A stretch of 64,000 nt of DNA from Zea mays (GCF_902167145.1 NC_050102.1:5580850-5644849); one strand, 5' to 3'. Shown: positions 11,239 through 22,035, counted from the first letter of the stretch. Notes: a model not told the origin generated them from the letters alone. Made by a program: numbers and translations.

Positions 11239-14200
11239 ATGAGTCCAGTTTGTAAAAGTTGTACTGTGCTGTCTTGGAACGTCCGTGGGTTAGCCGATCC
11301 GGATAAATGCATTATCGTTCGTAATGCTATTTCCCTTGCCTCCCCCTCTGTTGCTTGTCTTCAGGAATCCAAACTTTGCGAACTAAACTGCTTCAAAGCG
11401 CGCTCCTTCCTGCCAACTAGACTTCCCTGCTTCCTCTGCATCAACACCGTGGGTTCCAGGGGGGGCATTGTGACCGCCTGGGACAGCGTCGTGTTCAGCC
11501 TTGCGTCCAGCATTTCACGCCCTTACTCCCTTACCACCACGCTCAGCTCCCCCCTCACAAACACAACCCTCACCATCACAAACGTCTACGCTCCGTCCAA
11601 CCACCAAGACTCCCCAGCCTTCCTTGCTGAACTTGCAGACCTCCTCCCCAGCATCTCAGGTCCCTGGCTGTTGGTCGGCGACTTCAACTTGTTGCGAGGC
11701 GCTGCCGACAAGAACCAGGGCCACCTGGATAATCACCTTTGCTCCCTGTTCAATAACACTCTTGACTGCCTCGGTGTGGTCGAACTCCAGCTTCAGGACT
11801 GCCTCTTCACTTGGTCGAACATGCGATCGGCTCCCACTCTGGCTCGGCTTGATCGAGCCTTTGTCAACAACGACCACACCTCTTCCTTCCCCTCCACCAC
11901 CCTCACCACCCTTCCCAGGCTTGCGTCCGACCACAAACCTCTGCTAGTCTCCATGTCTACCTCCATCCCAAAATCTCGAATTTTCAGGTTTGAAAACGCC
12001 TGGCTGCACCATCCACTTTTCCTCCCTGAGGTCCTCCCTGCATGGCACCAGGAGACACCCTGTCCTGACGCGGCTGGCCGGCTCGCAGGTAAACTCAAGC
12101 GCGTGCGCGCTGCGGCTAAGCGCTGGGCTAGGCAGCATAAAATACCCCCCTCCCTAATCCCAAACTGCAGGTTTCTAATTCTTCTTCTCGACTGCCTGGA
12201 GGAGCACAGGTGTCTGTCCCCCCCTGAACTGCAGGTCAGAACAGTTTGCCGAGAGCGCCTGGTTTTAGCCATCAAAACAAAAGCAACTTTCTGGAAACAG
12301 AGAAGCAAGCACCGTGCGATTGTCGAGGGGGACGCGAACACTGCCTTCCACCATGCCATTGCGACGCACCGAATGCGCCAAAATCAGATTTCAACCATCT
12401 CTGTCGGAAGCTGTGATCTGTCCAGCCACGCCAGCAAGAGTGCTGCTGTCACAGACTACTTAAGGGATCTCATGAGCTGCAAACACCGCGTCAGATGGGA
12501 TTTCAGCTTGAACACACTCTACAGCGACTGTCCCCGTGCCAGTTCTGTGTTGGACGCTCCGTTCCTACAGTCTGAGGCCAAAAACGCTGTGCGTATGATG
12601 AATAAAAACAGCGCGCCGGGGCCTGATGGTTTTGGTCCCAGCTTCTACCTCGCCGCCTGGGACACAGTCTGCCCCCAAATTCTACAGCTGCTTGCAGAAT
12701 TCTACACTGGGAATATTCAGCTGAACAGAATCAACCGCGCCTTTGTTGTCCTTTTGCCAAAAAAACAACGCCGCTGGCTGTCAGTGATTACCGCCCTATC
12801 TGCCTTCAAAATTGCAGCGTGAAGATCATCTCCAAAATACTCACCTCCCGGCTGCAACGTGAGATTCACAACTTTATTTCGCCAGATCAAACTGGTTTCC
12901 TCAAGGGCAGGTCAATCTCTGAAAATTTCGTGTACGCACTCGAGCTCATCCAGTGCTGTCACAAGAGGAGGGCCCCTGCCATCGCGCTTAAGCTGGACTT
13001 CGCTAAGGCATTCGACTCCGTCCACTGGGATGCTCTGCGCTGTGTCCTGCGCGCTCGTGGATTCAGCGAACGCTGGCAAGATTGGATTGATCAGCTACTC
13101 CATACATCATTGACTTCGGTGCTGCTCAATGGTTGCCCAGGACCGTGGTGGAGCTGCGGCAGGGGCCTCCGGCAGGGCGACCCGCTGTCTCCGTATCTTT
13201 TCTTGCTGGTTGCGGACGTCCTGCAAACCCTCATCAAACGGGACGGCCAGGTGAAACACCCACTTACGCCAGCGGAACCCTGTGCTGTGCTGCAATACGC
13301 GGACGACACTATGATTGTGATGGAAGGGGATCCGGTCAGCGTGCGTGCCTTGAAACAGCTACTGGACAGCTTCAGCTCGGCGACCGGTCTGTGCATAAAT
13401 TTTCAGAAAAGTGTACTGGTTCCAATTCACATGGGAGAGTCTGCTGTTCAGAATTGTGTGTCTTTGCTCGGATGCAGACGTGAAGGTTTCCCACAAACAT
13501 ATCTAGGTCTCCCTCTCTCCCTTACAAAAATTAAGCTTCCAACCCTTGTTCCTTACATGGCAAAAACTGATAAATATTTGTCGGGGTGGCAAGCCGCTCT
13601 CCTCAATCCAATGGGCCGCCTGGTGCTGATTAACTCGGTCCTGGACAGTCAGCTTGTCTACATCATGAGTTCCCTCCAACTGTTACCAGGATTCGTGAAG
13701 AAAGTGGACAGCAAACGCCGCTCTTTCTTGTGGTCTGGGAAGGACAGTTGCGCAGGTGCAAAATGCTTGGTGGCCTGGGATAAAGTCTGCTTGGATAAGA
13801 ATGAAGGGGGACTGGGCGTCACCGATCTGATGACGAGGAACACCTGCCTCCTCCTCAAATTGCTCCATAGGCTCTTCACCGCTGTGGGCTCGTCCTGGGC
13901 TAGCTGGGCCAGGGGACGCGTCTGCCTGGCTACATTGACCGGTGACCTGTCTGGTAATCACTGGATGACTCTGCGCGCCCTGCTCCCCCTCTACAGAGCG
14001 ATCACTACGTGCTCGATCAAAGATGGGCGGTCGACGGCTTTCTGGTTTGATGCCTAGCACGGGGAAGATGACCTGTCCACCAAATTCCCATCCCTCTTCA
14101 GTCACGCCAAGAACCCCGAGGTCAGTGTGCGTGATGTCTTGGAAGCTGGCCTTGCTGCACACCTCGTGCCGCGCCTGACCTCGCAAGCCGTCACGGAGCG

Positions 14201-14825
14201 CGATGCACTACAGTTGGTCCTCGACGACGTGTTGTTGTCTAAGGCGCCGGATGTGCGTCACTGCCCCATTGCTGGCACTGGAGGTAATCTGCACACAGGG
14301 AGCCTCTACCGTGTCATGCGTTGTGGCGAGGGGATGCGCAGTGCTGAGGCTGTCTTTGTTTGGCGCAACCAGGCCCCGCCTCGGGTCTGTTTCTTTGGTT
14401 GGCTTGTCAACAACGGTCGCATCCAGTGCCGCGTTAACCTGGCCAGGAAACAAATTGTCCAAGATACCATGTGTGAGGTCTGTGGTCGAGCCCCCGAAGA
14501 CACAGCGCACATCTTCCTCCACTGCGGCTTCGCTTCCAGTTTCTGGGGTGCTCTGGGAATTACGATTGCCTCAGACTGCAGCAACGTTCTGCTGAGCCTG
14601 CTTCGGCCGTCCGCTATCCCTGCGAAACACTACAACATGTTTATTCTCCTCTGTTGCTGGCAGCTTTGGAAGCGCAGAAATGCTGTGGTGTTCCGTGGGG
14701 AAAGATCCCCACTTGCGGCTACCATGCTGTTGTGCCGCTCTGAAGCCGGTTTTTGGAGGTCCAGGCTGCGGCGTGAGGACCACCAGATCGTGGCTGCCTG
14801 GTGTCGCGTTTTACATGTAACGTAG
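11239..14825 (+). pseudogene. LINE ORF2: endonuclease-reverse transcriptase, two lesions
   Basis: Starts at ATG 11239 (MSPVCKSC, then the L1 hallmark SWNVRGLADP). An AP-type endonuclease occupies about residues 1-240, with catalytic signatures QESK, VGDFN, LDRAF and SDH. The reverse transcriptase at about residues 450-780 has APGPDG, LKLDFAKAFDSVHW, GLRQGDPLSPYLF and the catalytic YADD. A C-terminal zinc-binding RT-associated segment (CEVCGRAPEDTAHIFLHC) follows. Lesion 1 is an A-run at 12759-12765 one base short of the length that keeps the frame. Lesion 2 is an in-frame TAG at 14055-14057. After both, the frame runs cleanly to the stop at 14825, for about 1196 codons in all. The protein would nick the target and prime reverse transcription there. 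This copy cannot encode it. Confidence 0.93.
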
Positions 14826-14951
14826 CGTTACCATTTGGATGTAATCTATGTAACCCATATCCCCCTTGCTGTACTATCAAATAGGCGATTTGGCCGCAAT
14901 AAGCAATGCAATTCAGGTGGGGATCCTATCCCCCCGGTGATATTCAAAAAA
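14826..14951 (+). other. LINE 3' UTR and A-tail
   Basis: About 115 bp of 3' untranslated sequence, followed by an A-run from 14946 that merges into the A residues of the target duplication. There is no clear AATAAA at the usual distance. The short tail fits an older or end-trimmed insertion. Confidence 0.75.
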
Positions 14952-14968
14952 AAAAATAATGGCTCATA
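14952..14968 (+). repeat. LINE target-site duplication, right copy
   Basis: AAAAATAATGGCTCATA, identical to 326-342. The bases that follow (CAGATGC) differ from the AACGAAC after the left copy, which sets the boundary. Confidence 0.9.
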
Positions 14969-15713
14969 CAGATGCAAATTAAACCCCATCTCGACTCCCT
15001 TTTTACCTCCTCCCTGTCCTCCTTTGTACATCATACGACAGAGGACATTTCTTCTTTGATTCTACTACCAATTAATAACAACAGTCTCTACAGCTCTAGC
15101 TAGATTTATTCTTGGTTTGTGATCAAATGTACAACAGTACCTTTTGTTATGAATACAGATACCATGATGAGCCCAACAGTACCTTTTGTTATCATAACAT
15201 TTATAGGTTTTTTCTTTCATAAATTCAGTTGGTTTGTCGTTTATTTATATATAACTGTCTGGCCCCAGCAGGCAGCAGCAGCCACCCTGTGGTGTGTAGT
15301 GTGGTGTAGTACAAGCTGCCATTGCATGCATGAGCATGATGAATCGAAGGAGGGGAGGGGAGGGGACACATGCATTCAAGCGCAGCCAGGCTCACTTCTT
15401 CTCTCTCTGTTGATCCAATTGCCATAGCGCGCGCGGCCGGCATCTTTGCTTTGCTTGCCGGATCGGAGCCGAAGGAGAGAAAAACATGTGCTGCTGCTGT
15501 CTGACGACCCTGCTGGCAACAATGCATGGTACACAACAACTGATGATGCTCTTTCCAGGGTACGTAGGGCAGCATTATTGTACGGTTCAGTTACAGCATG
15601 AAATGTTCACAAAAGATATATAGGTGTATTCTTTTTGGTATATGGTAGAAGGGATTAATTGCTAGCTGTAAGAATTAAGGAGATCGTTGTATTGTAGATT
15701 CGAAGTCGTTTAA
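14969..15713. other. Unassigned locus sequence between LINE and Harbinger element
   Basis: 745 bp with no supported gene. CCTTTTGTTATC-like words recur near 15140-15195, and a GC-rich patch with GCGCGCGCGGCCGG lies near 15425. A 116-codon minus-strand frame (15225-15575) has no recognisable domain and an irregular composition. I treat it as chance. The last three bases (TAA) are the Harbinger target duplication. Confidence 0.4.
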
Positions 15714-15879
15714 GGTAGTGTTTGGTTGAGGAGCCAAGTATAACGGAGCCGTTCCATCCCTGATTCTAGGAACGGAGCCGCTCTGTTCTGTGTTTGGTAA
15801 ACTGGAACGGAGCAGCTCTGTTTTTTGTTTGGTTGCAGAGTGAACTGGAACAGAACGGCTCCATCCTTTGTTTGGTTGA

Positions 15880-16130
15880 AGAGTCACTGAAGTAGTCATT
15901 AGCATGACATACAAGTTCATCACAACATGCATATATTTGACATGATAACATATAAACCACAAGTCATCACAACACTCATATAATCCAAAGTGCCATGTTC
16001 ATGCATACAATTAGCATGACATACAAGTTCATATCACCTAAAATGAAGTATTCCCAAAGTGCCTTGTTTATGGATACATAGAAGCATGACATACAAGTTT
16101 ATGTCACCCAAAATGAAGTATTCCTAGCAA
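15880..16130. repeat. Imperfect tandem repeats downstream of the Harbinger Myb-like gene
   Basis: The word GCATGACATACAAGTT recurs at about 15902, 16014 and 16084, each followed by related text (ATCACC.AAAATGAAGTATTCC in the last two). These are diverged direct repeats of about 70-110 bp between the left TIR and the end of the Myb-like gene. They may act as 3' UTR or subterminal DNA. No function can be read from them. Confidence 0.6.
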
Positions 16131-16132
16131 GC

Positions 16133-17037
16133 CTACATATTACCATTAATGAACTCAGTAAGCATACTAAGCTTGTACAGCAATGGCACCTCCACAAACC
16201 CTTGTGCAACATTAGGATTGTTTAGCAAATAAGGATAGTACTTAGCCTTGTGCTCAAGCTCAAAACCAGGAAGACTATCCACAGCTTCAAACAAACCTGG
16301 TGGCAACGCTTTCTTTGATGCAGCATCTCGTATAGCACAAGCTATGGTTTGAGTACCAAGTTCAAAGGCGTGAACCAAAGGATCAACTACATTTTCATCC
16401 TTCTTAGCTCTCTTGGAGGGCCTATTGCCTGAACCCGCTGTGTCTTCTTTGTCAATGGAAGTACTTGATGGTGTTCCAACATTCATCTCATCCTCTTCAA
16501 CATCAACAGCAAGAGGTTCACTTGAGGTCTTCACAAATTGACCTGTTGCAACACTATCACCGAAGATGGTAGCTAGATTTCCATAGTATGGAAGAGGCTT
16601 GTTTATGTACTCATCATCACCCTTGTTGATCTCCTTTCCATTCTCATCCTACCATTGGACAAACAAATTTTTTAGTCCAGAGCATTAATAACAAAAGAAA
16701 ATGTACAACAAACTTATTACCTTAAAATTACTTGTGTACATCTCATGGTCATATTGGATGATAAAGTTCTCTTCATCCCAGTTAGCACCACTCTTGCTCC
16801 TAAGTTGGTTGATCCTAATGTACTTTTTTTCAATGTTTTCAAGTGGTTGCCAATTTGTTCAGGAGTTCTATTGATCTTAAAATGATTGTTCAAAGCTTTA
16901 GCACAAGCACTGAGATGAACTCTTTTGAAACCAGTTGATGTTTTGGAACCATCAGCAACAAGGTTAGCAAGAAACTCTTGCACAAAAGCTTTCTGACTTA
17001 CTGTCCAAACAGTTCCACCTTTAACCTCTCCTTCCAT
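16133..17037 (-). pseudogene. Harbinger Myb/SANT-like DNA-binding protein, one frameshift
   Basis: Starts at ATG 17037 (MEGEVKGGTVWTVSQK). Exon 1 is 17037-16721, intron 16720-16649 (72 bp, GT-AG), exon 2 16648-16133. The N-terminal trihelix/Myb-like region (W-x17-F-type spacing, then PEQIGNHLKTLKK) is the DNA-binding part. The C-terminal half is acidic, then ends LLNNPNVAQGFVEVPLLYKL. A T-run at 16824-16830 (an A-run in the gene) is one base short. With one more base the exons sum to 834 nt, exactly 278 codons, which supports both the intron and the deletion. In this superfamily the Myb-like protein works with the transposase in nuclear import and TIR binding. This copy would give a truncated protein. 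Confidence 0.85.
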
Positions 17038-17082
17038 TATATCCAGCTTTAAATGAAACCAAATAATACTAAATTTCAGCAA

Positions 17083-17178
17083 CAAACAAAATGGTACATA
17101 TAGTCATACAAACAAAATGGTACATAGAGTCATACAAACAAAATGGTACATAGAGTCATACAAACAAAATGGTACATA
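17083..17178. repeat. 26-bp tandem repeat, about 3.7 copies
   Basis: Units starting CAAACAAAATGGTACATA begin at 17083, 17109, 17135 and 17161. The last unit is partial. The array lies between the transposase stop (17193) and the Myb-like start (17037), so it is in the promoter or 5' UTR of the Myb-like gene. Confidence 0.9.
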
Positions 17179-17192
17179 TATGGTTTACAGAC

Positions 17193-18551
17193 TCATGGTG
17201 CATTAGAATAATATTGTTGACGGTCTTGCCACATGGCATTTGCAAGTTCTTGCCTAAAATTAACCATGAAGGCATGTTCTGTTGCTTGTCCATGTGTTGA
17301 TGTTTGATGGATAATGCCAGGGAGGTCATCATTTTCGGCTATAATGAAATCATCACCGCCATCTTCTATGACCCAATTATGGATAATGCAAGCAGCAATA
17401 ACAACTTCTACTTGGGTAGGGAATGGAAAAAATGGTATTGCATCATCAAGAATTTTGAATCGCCTCTTCAAAGAACCAAATGCACGTTCTACTGTTACCC
17501 TGAGAGATGAGTGCCTAAGGTTGAACAATTCCTTCTCATTTTGCACCGGGTTGCTGCCCCACTCATTCAAGTGGTACCTCACACCACGATATGGAGGCAG
17601 GAAACCCGGCTTGGCTCCATATCCGGCATCAACTAGGTAGAACTTGCCTAAATCATATAAGGGGACAGTAGTCATTATATACTCAAATGAGCTACTCAAA
17701 TGATCTACTCAAATTTTATTGTACCTTGAGGAACACGAAGACCATTTGGCCGTTCTAAAGCATCTCGTAATATTGAAGCGTCATGGGCTGTTCCCTCCCA
17801 ACCAGCTATAACACATGTGAACCGTAGATCGAAGTCTACGACTGCCATTACATTTTGTGTAGTGTAACTCTTCCTACCACGAAATGCAGGTTCCAATTCC
17901 TTAGGAACAGACGCCCGAATATGTGTTCCGTCGATGGCCCCAATACAATCCTATTTTAGCATTACAATGACAATATGTAAGGTCTCAACAGTCTACCTAT
18001 AATCAATATAATTTGGGAAACAAACCAAACACTACCTTAAAATAAGGATCCCAGCGTGGGTTCCCTTGAATTTTAGATGGTGTCGTCGATGATGGTGGCT
18101 TAATGAAGTCAGTGCGTAGCTCTCCAATTGCATGAAGCACTTTATTGAAGTACCGACTAACGGTTTCCCCGGACCTACCAAAATTAGTGGCAACTACTCT
18201 ATTCCTAACATTATGGCCAATTGTGTGTAAAAACATAGCAACTTGTTGCTCAACACACATGTGTGTAGTGTCTTGTAATAAACCTCGATCCCTAATAAGT
18301 TTACAAAAGCGAAAGAACGATGCTCTACTAAGCCTAATCATATTGACACAAGTAACATCATTCTTCCAAATTTTATCATTGAGATACTCAGTTCGCTTCC
18401 TATCCCTCTCATCAATTGGAGCATAAGTAATTTGTCCTACGGGTGCATGACCATGTCGTTTTCTCTTTCAAGCTCTAATAACAATTGCCATCATCGAAAG
18501 AACCACATGAGCAGCAGCTACATAGACTAGAAAATCATCGCCCTCATCCAT
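17193..18551 (-). pseudogene. PIF/Harbinger DDE transposase, one in-frame stop
   Basis: ATG at 18551 (MDEGDDFLVYVAAAH). Exons are 18551-18036, 17950-17725 and 17647-17193, and the introns (85 and 77 bp) are GT-AG. Together the exons make 1197 nt, 399 codons with the stop. An N-terminal helical region (TEYLNDKIWKNDVTC, then MIRLSRASFFRFCKLI) precedes the DDE nuclease. The nuclease has GAIDGTHI for the first Asp, GTAHDASIL for the second, LVDAGYGAKPGF, and the Glu in VERAFGSLKRRF. The sole defect is TGA at 18468-18470, at codon 28, in RA*KRKR, which fits CGA to TGA. It would cut and join the element ends at TAA/TTA targets. An internal start downstream of the stop could still give most of the protein. 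Confidence 0.88.
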
Positions 18552-18734
18552 CTATATGACAACAAAAAATACATAACCAATTCACAACACATGAAGATAG
18601 TATATTCAAGTCAATAGAGCGGCAAATTCGTCTTACAAGTATACCTTAGGTGCAGTTGTTCTTGGCTCTCCTTCTTTGTGCAATCAATCTGATTTCCAAT
18701 CAACAAAGAGTGAATTAGTTTACAATCAACAAAA

Positions 18735-19130
18735 AATAGACACAGGGATAGGCGCTGCCAGAGGGAGAGACGCAGGGAGAGAGCCATGGCTGCGCAGATC
18801 AACCCGCGGGGAGAGCAGGCGCGCGCGGCGCGGCCAGCCAGCAGAGAGCAGATGCCCGCGGGGAGAGCAGGCGCACGCGGCAGAGAGCAGCGCGCGTGGA
18901 CAGCCAGCGGAGCTCTTGCGCGCGGCCAGCCAGCAGTGGCTGCGCAGATCAGCCCGCGGGGAACCCTTGCGCGCGGCCAGCCAGCAGTGCACCGTGCAGA
19001 TCAGCCCGCGGGGAGGGAGGGCCGGGCACCGCAGAGCACATGCGCGCGACCAGCAAGCAGATGCGCGCGCGGCTAGGGGATGTCGGCGGCCAGCAGAGGG
19101 AGGGGTGGCGGCGGCCAGTAGGGAGAGAGG
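18735..19130. repeat. GC-rich imperfect repeats upstream of the Harbinger transposase
   Basis: About 400 bp of repeated modules containing GCGCGGCCAGCCAGCAG, CTGCGCAGATCA and CCCGCGGGGA in varying order. Composition is far richer in G+C than the rest of the element. The tract lies between the transposase start and the right TIR, so it covers the promoter and 5' leader. Long frames across it on both strands are compositional artefacts. Confidence 0.75.
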
Positions 19131-19348
19131 TAACGTACCTGAGTTTCCAGCAGAGAGAGCGGTGAGGAGAGCGGACTGGAATGGAGCGGCTCTGTCCTCT
19201 CGATTTTTTGGAGCGAGATGGTTCCGGATCTGAAGAGAATATTCCCTAATTGGAGCCGTTCCGTTCTAGTTCCTTTGTAACCAAACAACACCAAAACTGG
19301 GACGGAACGGTTCCGTTCTACTTGGCTCCTCAACCAAACACTACCTAA

Positions 19349-19443
19349 GATATATATTTTTTAGACAATGGAACAAGGCCCCGTCTCTGTGTTCCCGCAC
19401 ACACATATATAACGTTATGTTATTACAGAATCTGGTCTACCGG
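19349..19443. other. Unassigned locus sequence between Harbinger and gypsy elements
   Basis: 95 bp, ending in the ACCGG target copy of the gypsy element (19439-19443). On the minus strand it would continue the open frame described at 28795-29081 for a few codons and end it with TAA at 19423-19425. Confidence 0.5.
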
Positions 19444-20182
19444 TGTTGACGCCTTTCCGGAGCGTCAAACACTCAACAAGAACCGTGGCGGTGCCCTCTG
19501 CACAGGGGAGGACGGTCCGCGCGTGGGGCCGGACGGTCCGCGGCCTGGTGCGAGGCGCGGTGGTACTCTCTGCGCAGGGGCGGACTGTCCGCGGCCTGGG
19601 GCCGAACGGTCCGAGGCCTGGTGCGTGGCTAGGGCTTCTCTGCCTGACGGCCGGACGGTCCGCGCCCTGGGGCCGGACGGTCCGCGCCCTGGGGCCGGAC
19701 TGTCCGCGCGTACGCAGAGGCGGCGGAAGTCGCCGGCGGCGCCTAGATCTCGCTCCCGGGAGGGACCCCGTCGGGGAGGAGAGATCCTAGGTGGTGTCTA
19801 GGCTCGGGCCGGCCGACCTAGACTCCTCTAATCGACGTAGAGCCGAAGAGAGACGAAGCATTTGGGGATTGGATAGCTAAACCTAAACTAGACTAGAACT
19901 ACTCCTAGGATAAAATGTAAATTGTATTGATTGAAGGTTCGATTCGTTGTTGTAAATCGGCCGTAGACCTCTCTATTTATAGAGGAGGAGGACTGGACCC
20001 GTTACAAACAAATTTCCGAGTGAATCCCGCGAATCTAGCTAACAATCGTAGCACAAAACTCGGAACCCTAAACTGCTCTGCGCACGCGCGGACCGTCCAG
20101 CCTCCAGGCGCGGACCGTCCGAACCGCAGATAGTCCGGCCTCAGGGCCGGACCGTCCGCCCTGCTCAAAATGGGCTCCAACA
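19444..20182 (-). repeat. LTR of the Tat element (3' LTR), 739 bp
   Basis: Dense in the motif CGGACGGTCCG and its complement. It has one extra 22-bp GACGGTCCGCGCCCTGGGGC-type unit near 19663-19695 compared with the right LTR, which accounts for the whole length difference. Confidence 0.93.
19973..19981 (-). promoter_or_regulatory. TATA box in the Tat LTR
   Basis: Minus-strand TATAAATAG in the context CCTCTATAAATAGAG, directed into the element. The same box is found in both LTRs of both Tat elements in the window. Confidence 0.6.
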
Positions 20183-20199
20183 TATGCCCCCTGCCTTTT
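20183..20199 (-). other. Polypurine tract of the Tat element
   Basis: Minus strand AAAAGGCAGGGGGCATA abuts the 3' LTR. The related element at 57405-62599 has the same tract with one more G. Confidence 0.8.
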
Positions 20200-20254
20200 G
20201 GTGGAGCTGAGCGAACCAAAAGCATCTTAACACGATGTGATTACATCGATTTTC

Positions 20255-21418
20255 TTAAGCATTTTGCCACATACTGGGATGATACTGCTTGAGGAAACGC
20301 CCATTCAAAGCCTTAGGCAAATCTTTGCCTTGTAATGTTTGTAGCAAATAGGCGTTACCAGACATCACCTGTTTCACTTTATAAGGACCCTCCCAGCTTG
20401 GCGACCATTTCCCGAACTTTCGGTCTTTATTCCTTAGAGGCAGAACGGTCTTCCACACCAAGTCTCCTACTTGAAATGATTTCGCTTTGACCTTCTTGTT
20501 GTAGGCCCTGGCTACCTTGATCTTGTCCTTTTCCATTGCTCCCAAAGCTATCATCCTCTTGTCAGTCACCTCATCAATATTATCCATCATTGAATCATAA
20601 TAATCAGTAGTAGTTAAATCATTCTGTCTAGCAAACCTGACAACATTCAAACTTATTTCCACAGGCAACACTGCTTCCTGCCCATAGACAAGCTCAAAAG
20701 GAGATATCTTAGTAGCACTATGTTTAGATATTCTATGAGCCCATAAAGCTTCAGACAAAATCTTATGCCAGTGTTTAGGATTATCAGATACCTTCTTTTT
20801 TATCAAATTAATCAATGTCCTATTACTAGACTAGGCCTGTCCATTGGCCTGAGCATAATATGGAGACGAATTAAGCAGCTTAATTCTGTATAATTCAGCA
20901 AATTCACGTACCTCTTTTGCCATAAAAGAAGTCCCTTGATCTGTAGTCAAGGTCTGGGGAATGCCGAATCTATGAATAATATGCTCAGTTATGAACTCAA
21001 TTACCTCCTTGTGTGTCATGTTTTTCAGAGCAACAGCTTCAGTCCATTTGGTGAAATAGTCAGTGGCAACTAACACAAACCGATGCCCTTTTGATGATGA
21101 AGGATGAATTTCTCCAATAAAGTCTAATCCCCATCCTCTGAACGGCCAAGGCTTGATGATAGGATGTAATTCGGCTGCAGGGACCAACTGTAGGTCGCCG
21201 AATTTTTGACACACTTGGCAACCCTTGTAGTACTTGAAACAATCGGCTATCATGTTAGGCCAATAAAAACCAGACCTTCGCAAGAGCCATTTCATCTTTG
21301 GAGCCTCGGTGGGTACCACAAATCCCTTCATGTACTTCGGCCATGGCCAATATAGCATCATCTGGGCCCAAGCACTTAAGCAGAACGTCGTTAACTGTTC
21401 GGCGGTAGAGTTCATCAC
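20255..21418 (-). pseudogene. Integrase of the Tat element, frameshifted and with a stop at the catalytic Glu
   Basis: The frame beginning near 21300 reads MKWLLRRSGFYWPNM with a zinc-binding CQVCQ, then the core GWGLDFIGEI (first Asp) and LTTDQGTSF (second Asp). It stops at TAG 20831-20833, at the position where YYAQANGQA should be followed by the catalytic Glu. After the stop the same frame continues to 20255 with HWHKILSEALWAHRISKH, the PFELVYGQEAVLPVE motif and a C-terminal SWEGPYKV segment. Upstream the N-terminus is out of frame with the RNase H segment, and a shift near 21300 separates EGICGTH from APKMKW. Integrase joins the cDNA to host DNA. This copy cannot make it. Confidence 0.88.
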
Positions 21419-21479
21419 TCATCAAGACATACTTGAAAGCTGTTCGCCGAATGTTCTTATCTGTTCTAATATTGGGATT

Positions 21480-21998
21480 TCACAAATAATTAAGTATAGG
21501 TGTCCTCCAATCACTTGCATCGGCTTCATTGTCAGCCGAATCAATTAAGAGAATATTTCTGGTAACTCTGGACGGTCCGACGTCACCACGCGGACGGTCC
21601 ACGACCTGGGAATTTGGCTCTGCACTGGTTATCAGACTTTCAGTTTTGTGAAATCTCCCTCTCGTTATCCGATAACCTGATGCATCTTGTGCCAAATCGT
21701 TAGCTCTATGATTCTCAACTCTAGAGATATGTCGAATACTGAATTCGTCAAAAGAATGGAATATACTCCAGCATTTTTCAAGGTAACCATTTAGAGTACC
21801 ATCAAAACATTGATATTCTTCTAACACTTGTTGGACAACCAGCTGAGAATCACCAAATGCCTTCACATGTTTTACTCCCATACAATTTAAAAGTTCCAAA
21901 CCGAACAAAAGTGCTTCATATTCGGCTTGATTGTTAGTGCAATAAGTTTTCAATCGGCTAGAGAAGTCAAAGGAGACACTACTTGGTGAAACAAGCAC
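21480..21998 (-). pseudogene. Second RNase H-like domain of the Tat element
   Basis: About 170 codons with NNQAEYEALLFGLELLN, FGDSQLVVQQV and HISRVENHRANDLAQDASGY. These are the pattern of the archaeal-type RNase H that Tat elements carry between RT-RNH and integrase. It is out of frame with the preceding segment (shift near 22040-22060, where the expected FDGS motif is broken) and ends at TGA 21480-21482. A stretch carrying two GGACGGTCC motifs (about 21570-21605) is embedded in the linker that follows the domain. Confidence 0.8.
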
Positions 21999-22035
21999 AA
22001 TGCCAATTCCTTGCCCTTCATTGCAAACCGATCCA

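Larger units (their letters stand above)
343..14951 (+). mobile_element. L1-type LINE (non-LTR retrotransposon), interrupted and inactivated
   Basis: The element runs from the left target duplication to a short A-tract and has the L1 order: ORF1 with two CCHC knuckles, a gap of about 210 bp, then ORF2 with endonuclease, reverse transcriptase and a C-terminal zinc-binding segment. Without the 7.9-kb LTR insertion in ORF1 it would be about 6.7 kb, a normal full length for a plant L1. It is dead in three ways: ORF1 is split by the insertion, and ORF2 has a 1-nt frameshift and an in-frame stop. Base composition is markedly C-rich in ORF1, unlike the AT-rich flanks. Confidence 0.93.
15714..19345 (-). 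mobile_element. PIF/Harbinger DNA transposon with both genes
   Basis: Terminal inverted repeats of 47 bp with three mismatches (15714-15760 and 19299-19345) begin GGTAGTGTTTGGTTGAGG and are flanked by TAA at 15711-15713 and 19346-19348, the classic 3-bp target of this superfamily. The 3632-bp element encodes a DDE transposase and a Myb/SANT-like partner, both on the minus strand with the transposase upstream. Each gene carries a single disabling change, so the element is a recent near-autonomous copy. Subterminal words such as GGAACGGAGC recur inside both ends and may be transposase binding sites. Confidence 0.93.

Noticed and set aside
15225..15575. 116-codon minus-strand frame between LINE and Harbinger
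   Set aside because: No domain, low-complexity composition, no splice or promoter context.
19443..19801. Regularly recurring GGACGGTCCG motifs resembling a CRISPR-like or satellite array
   Set aside because: Spacing is irregular, the motifs lie inside an LTR with a matching partner, and the genome is plant nuclear DNA.
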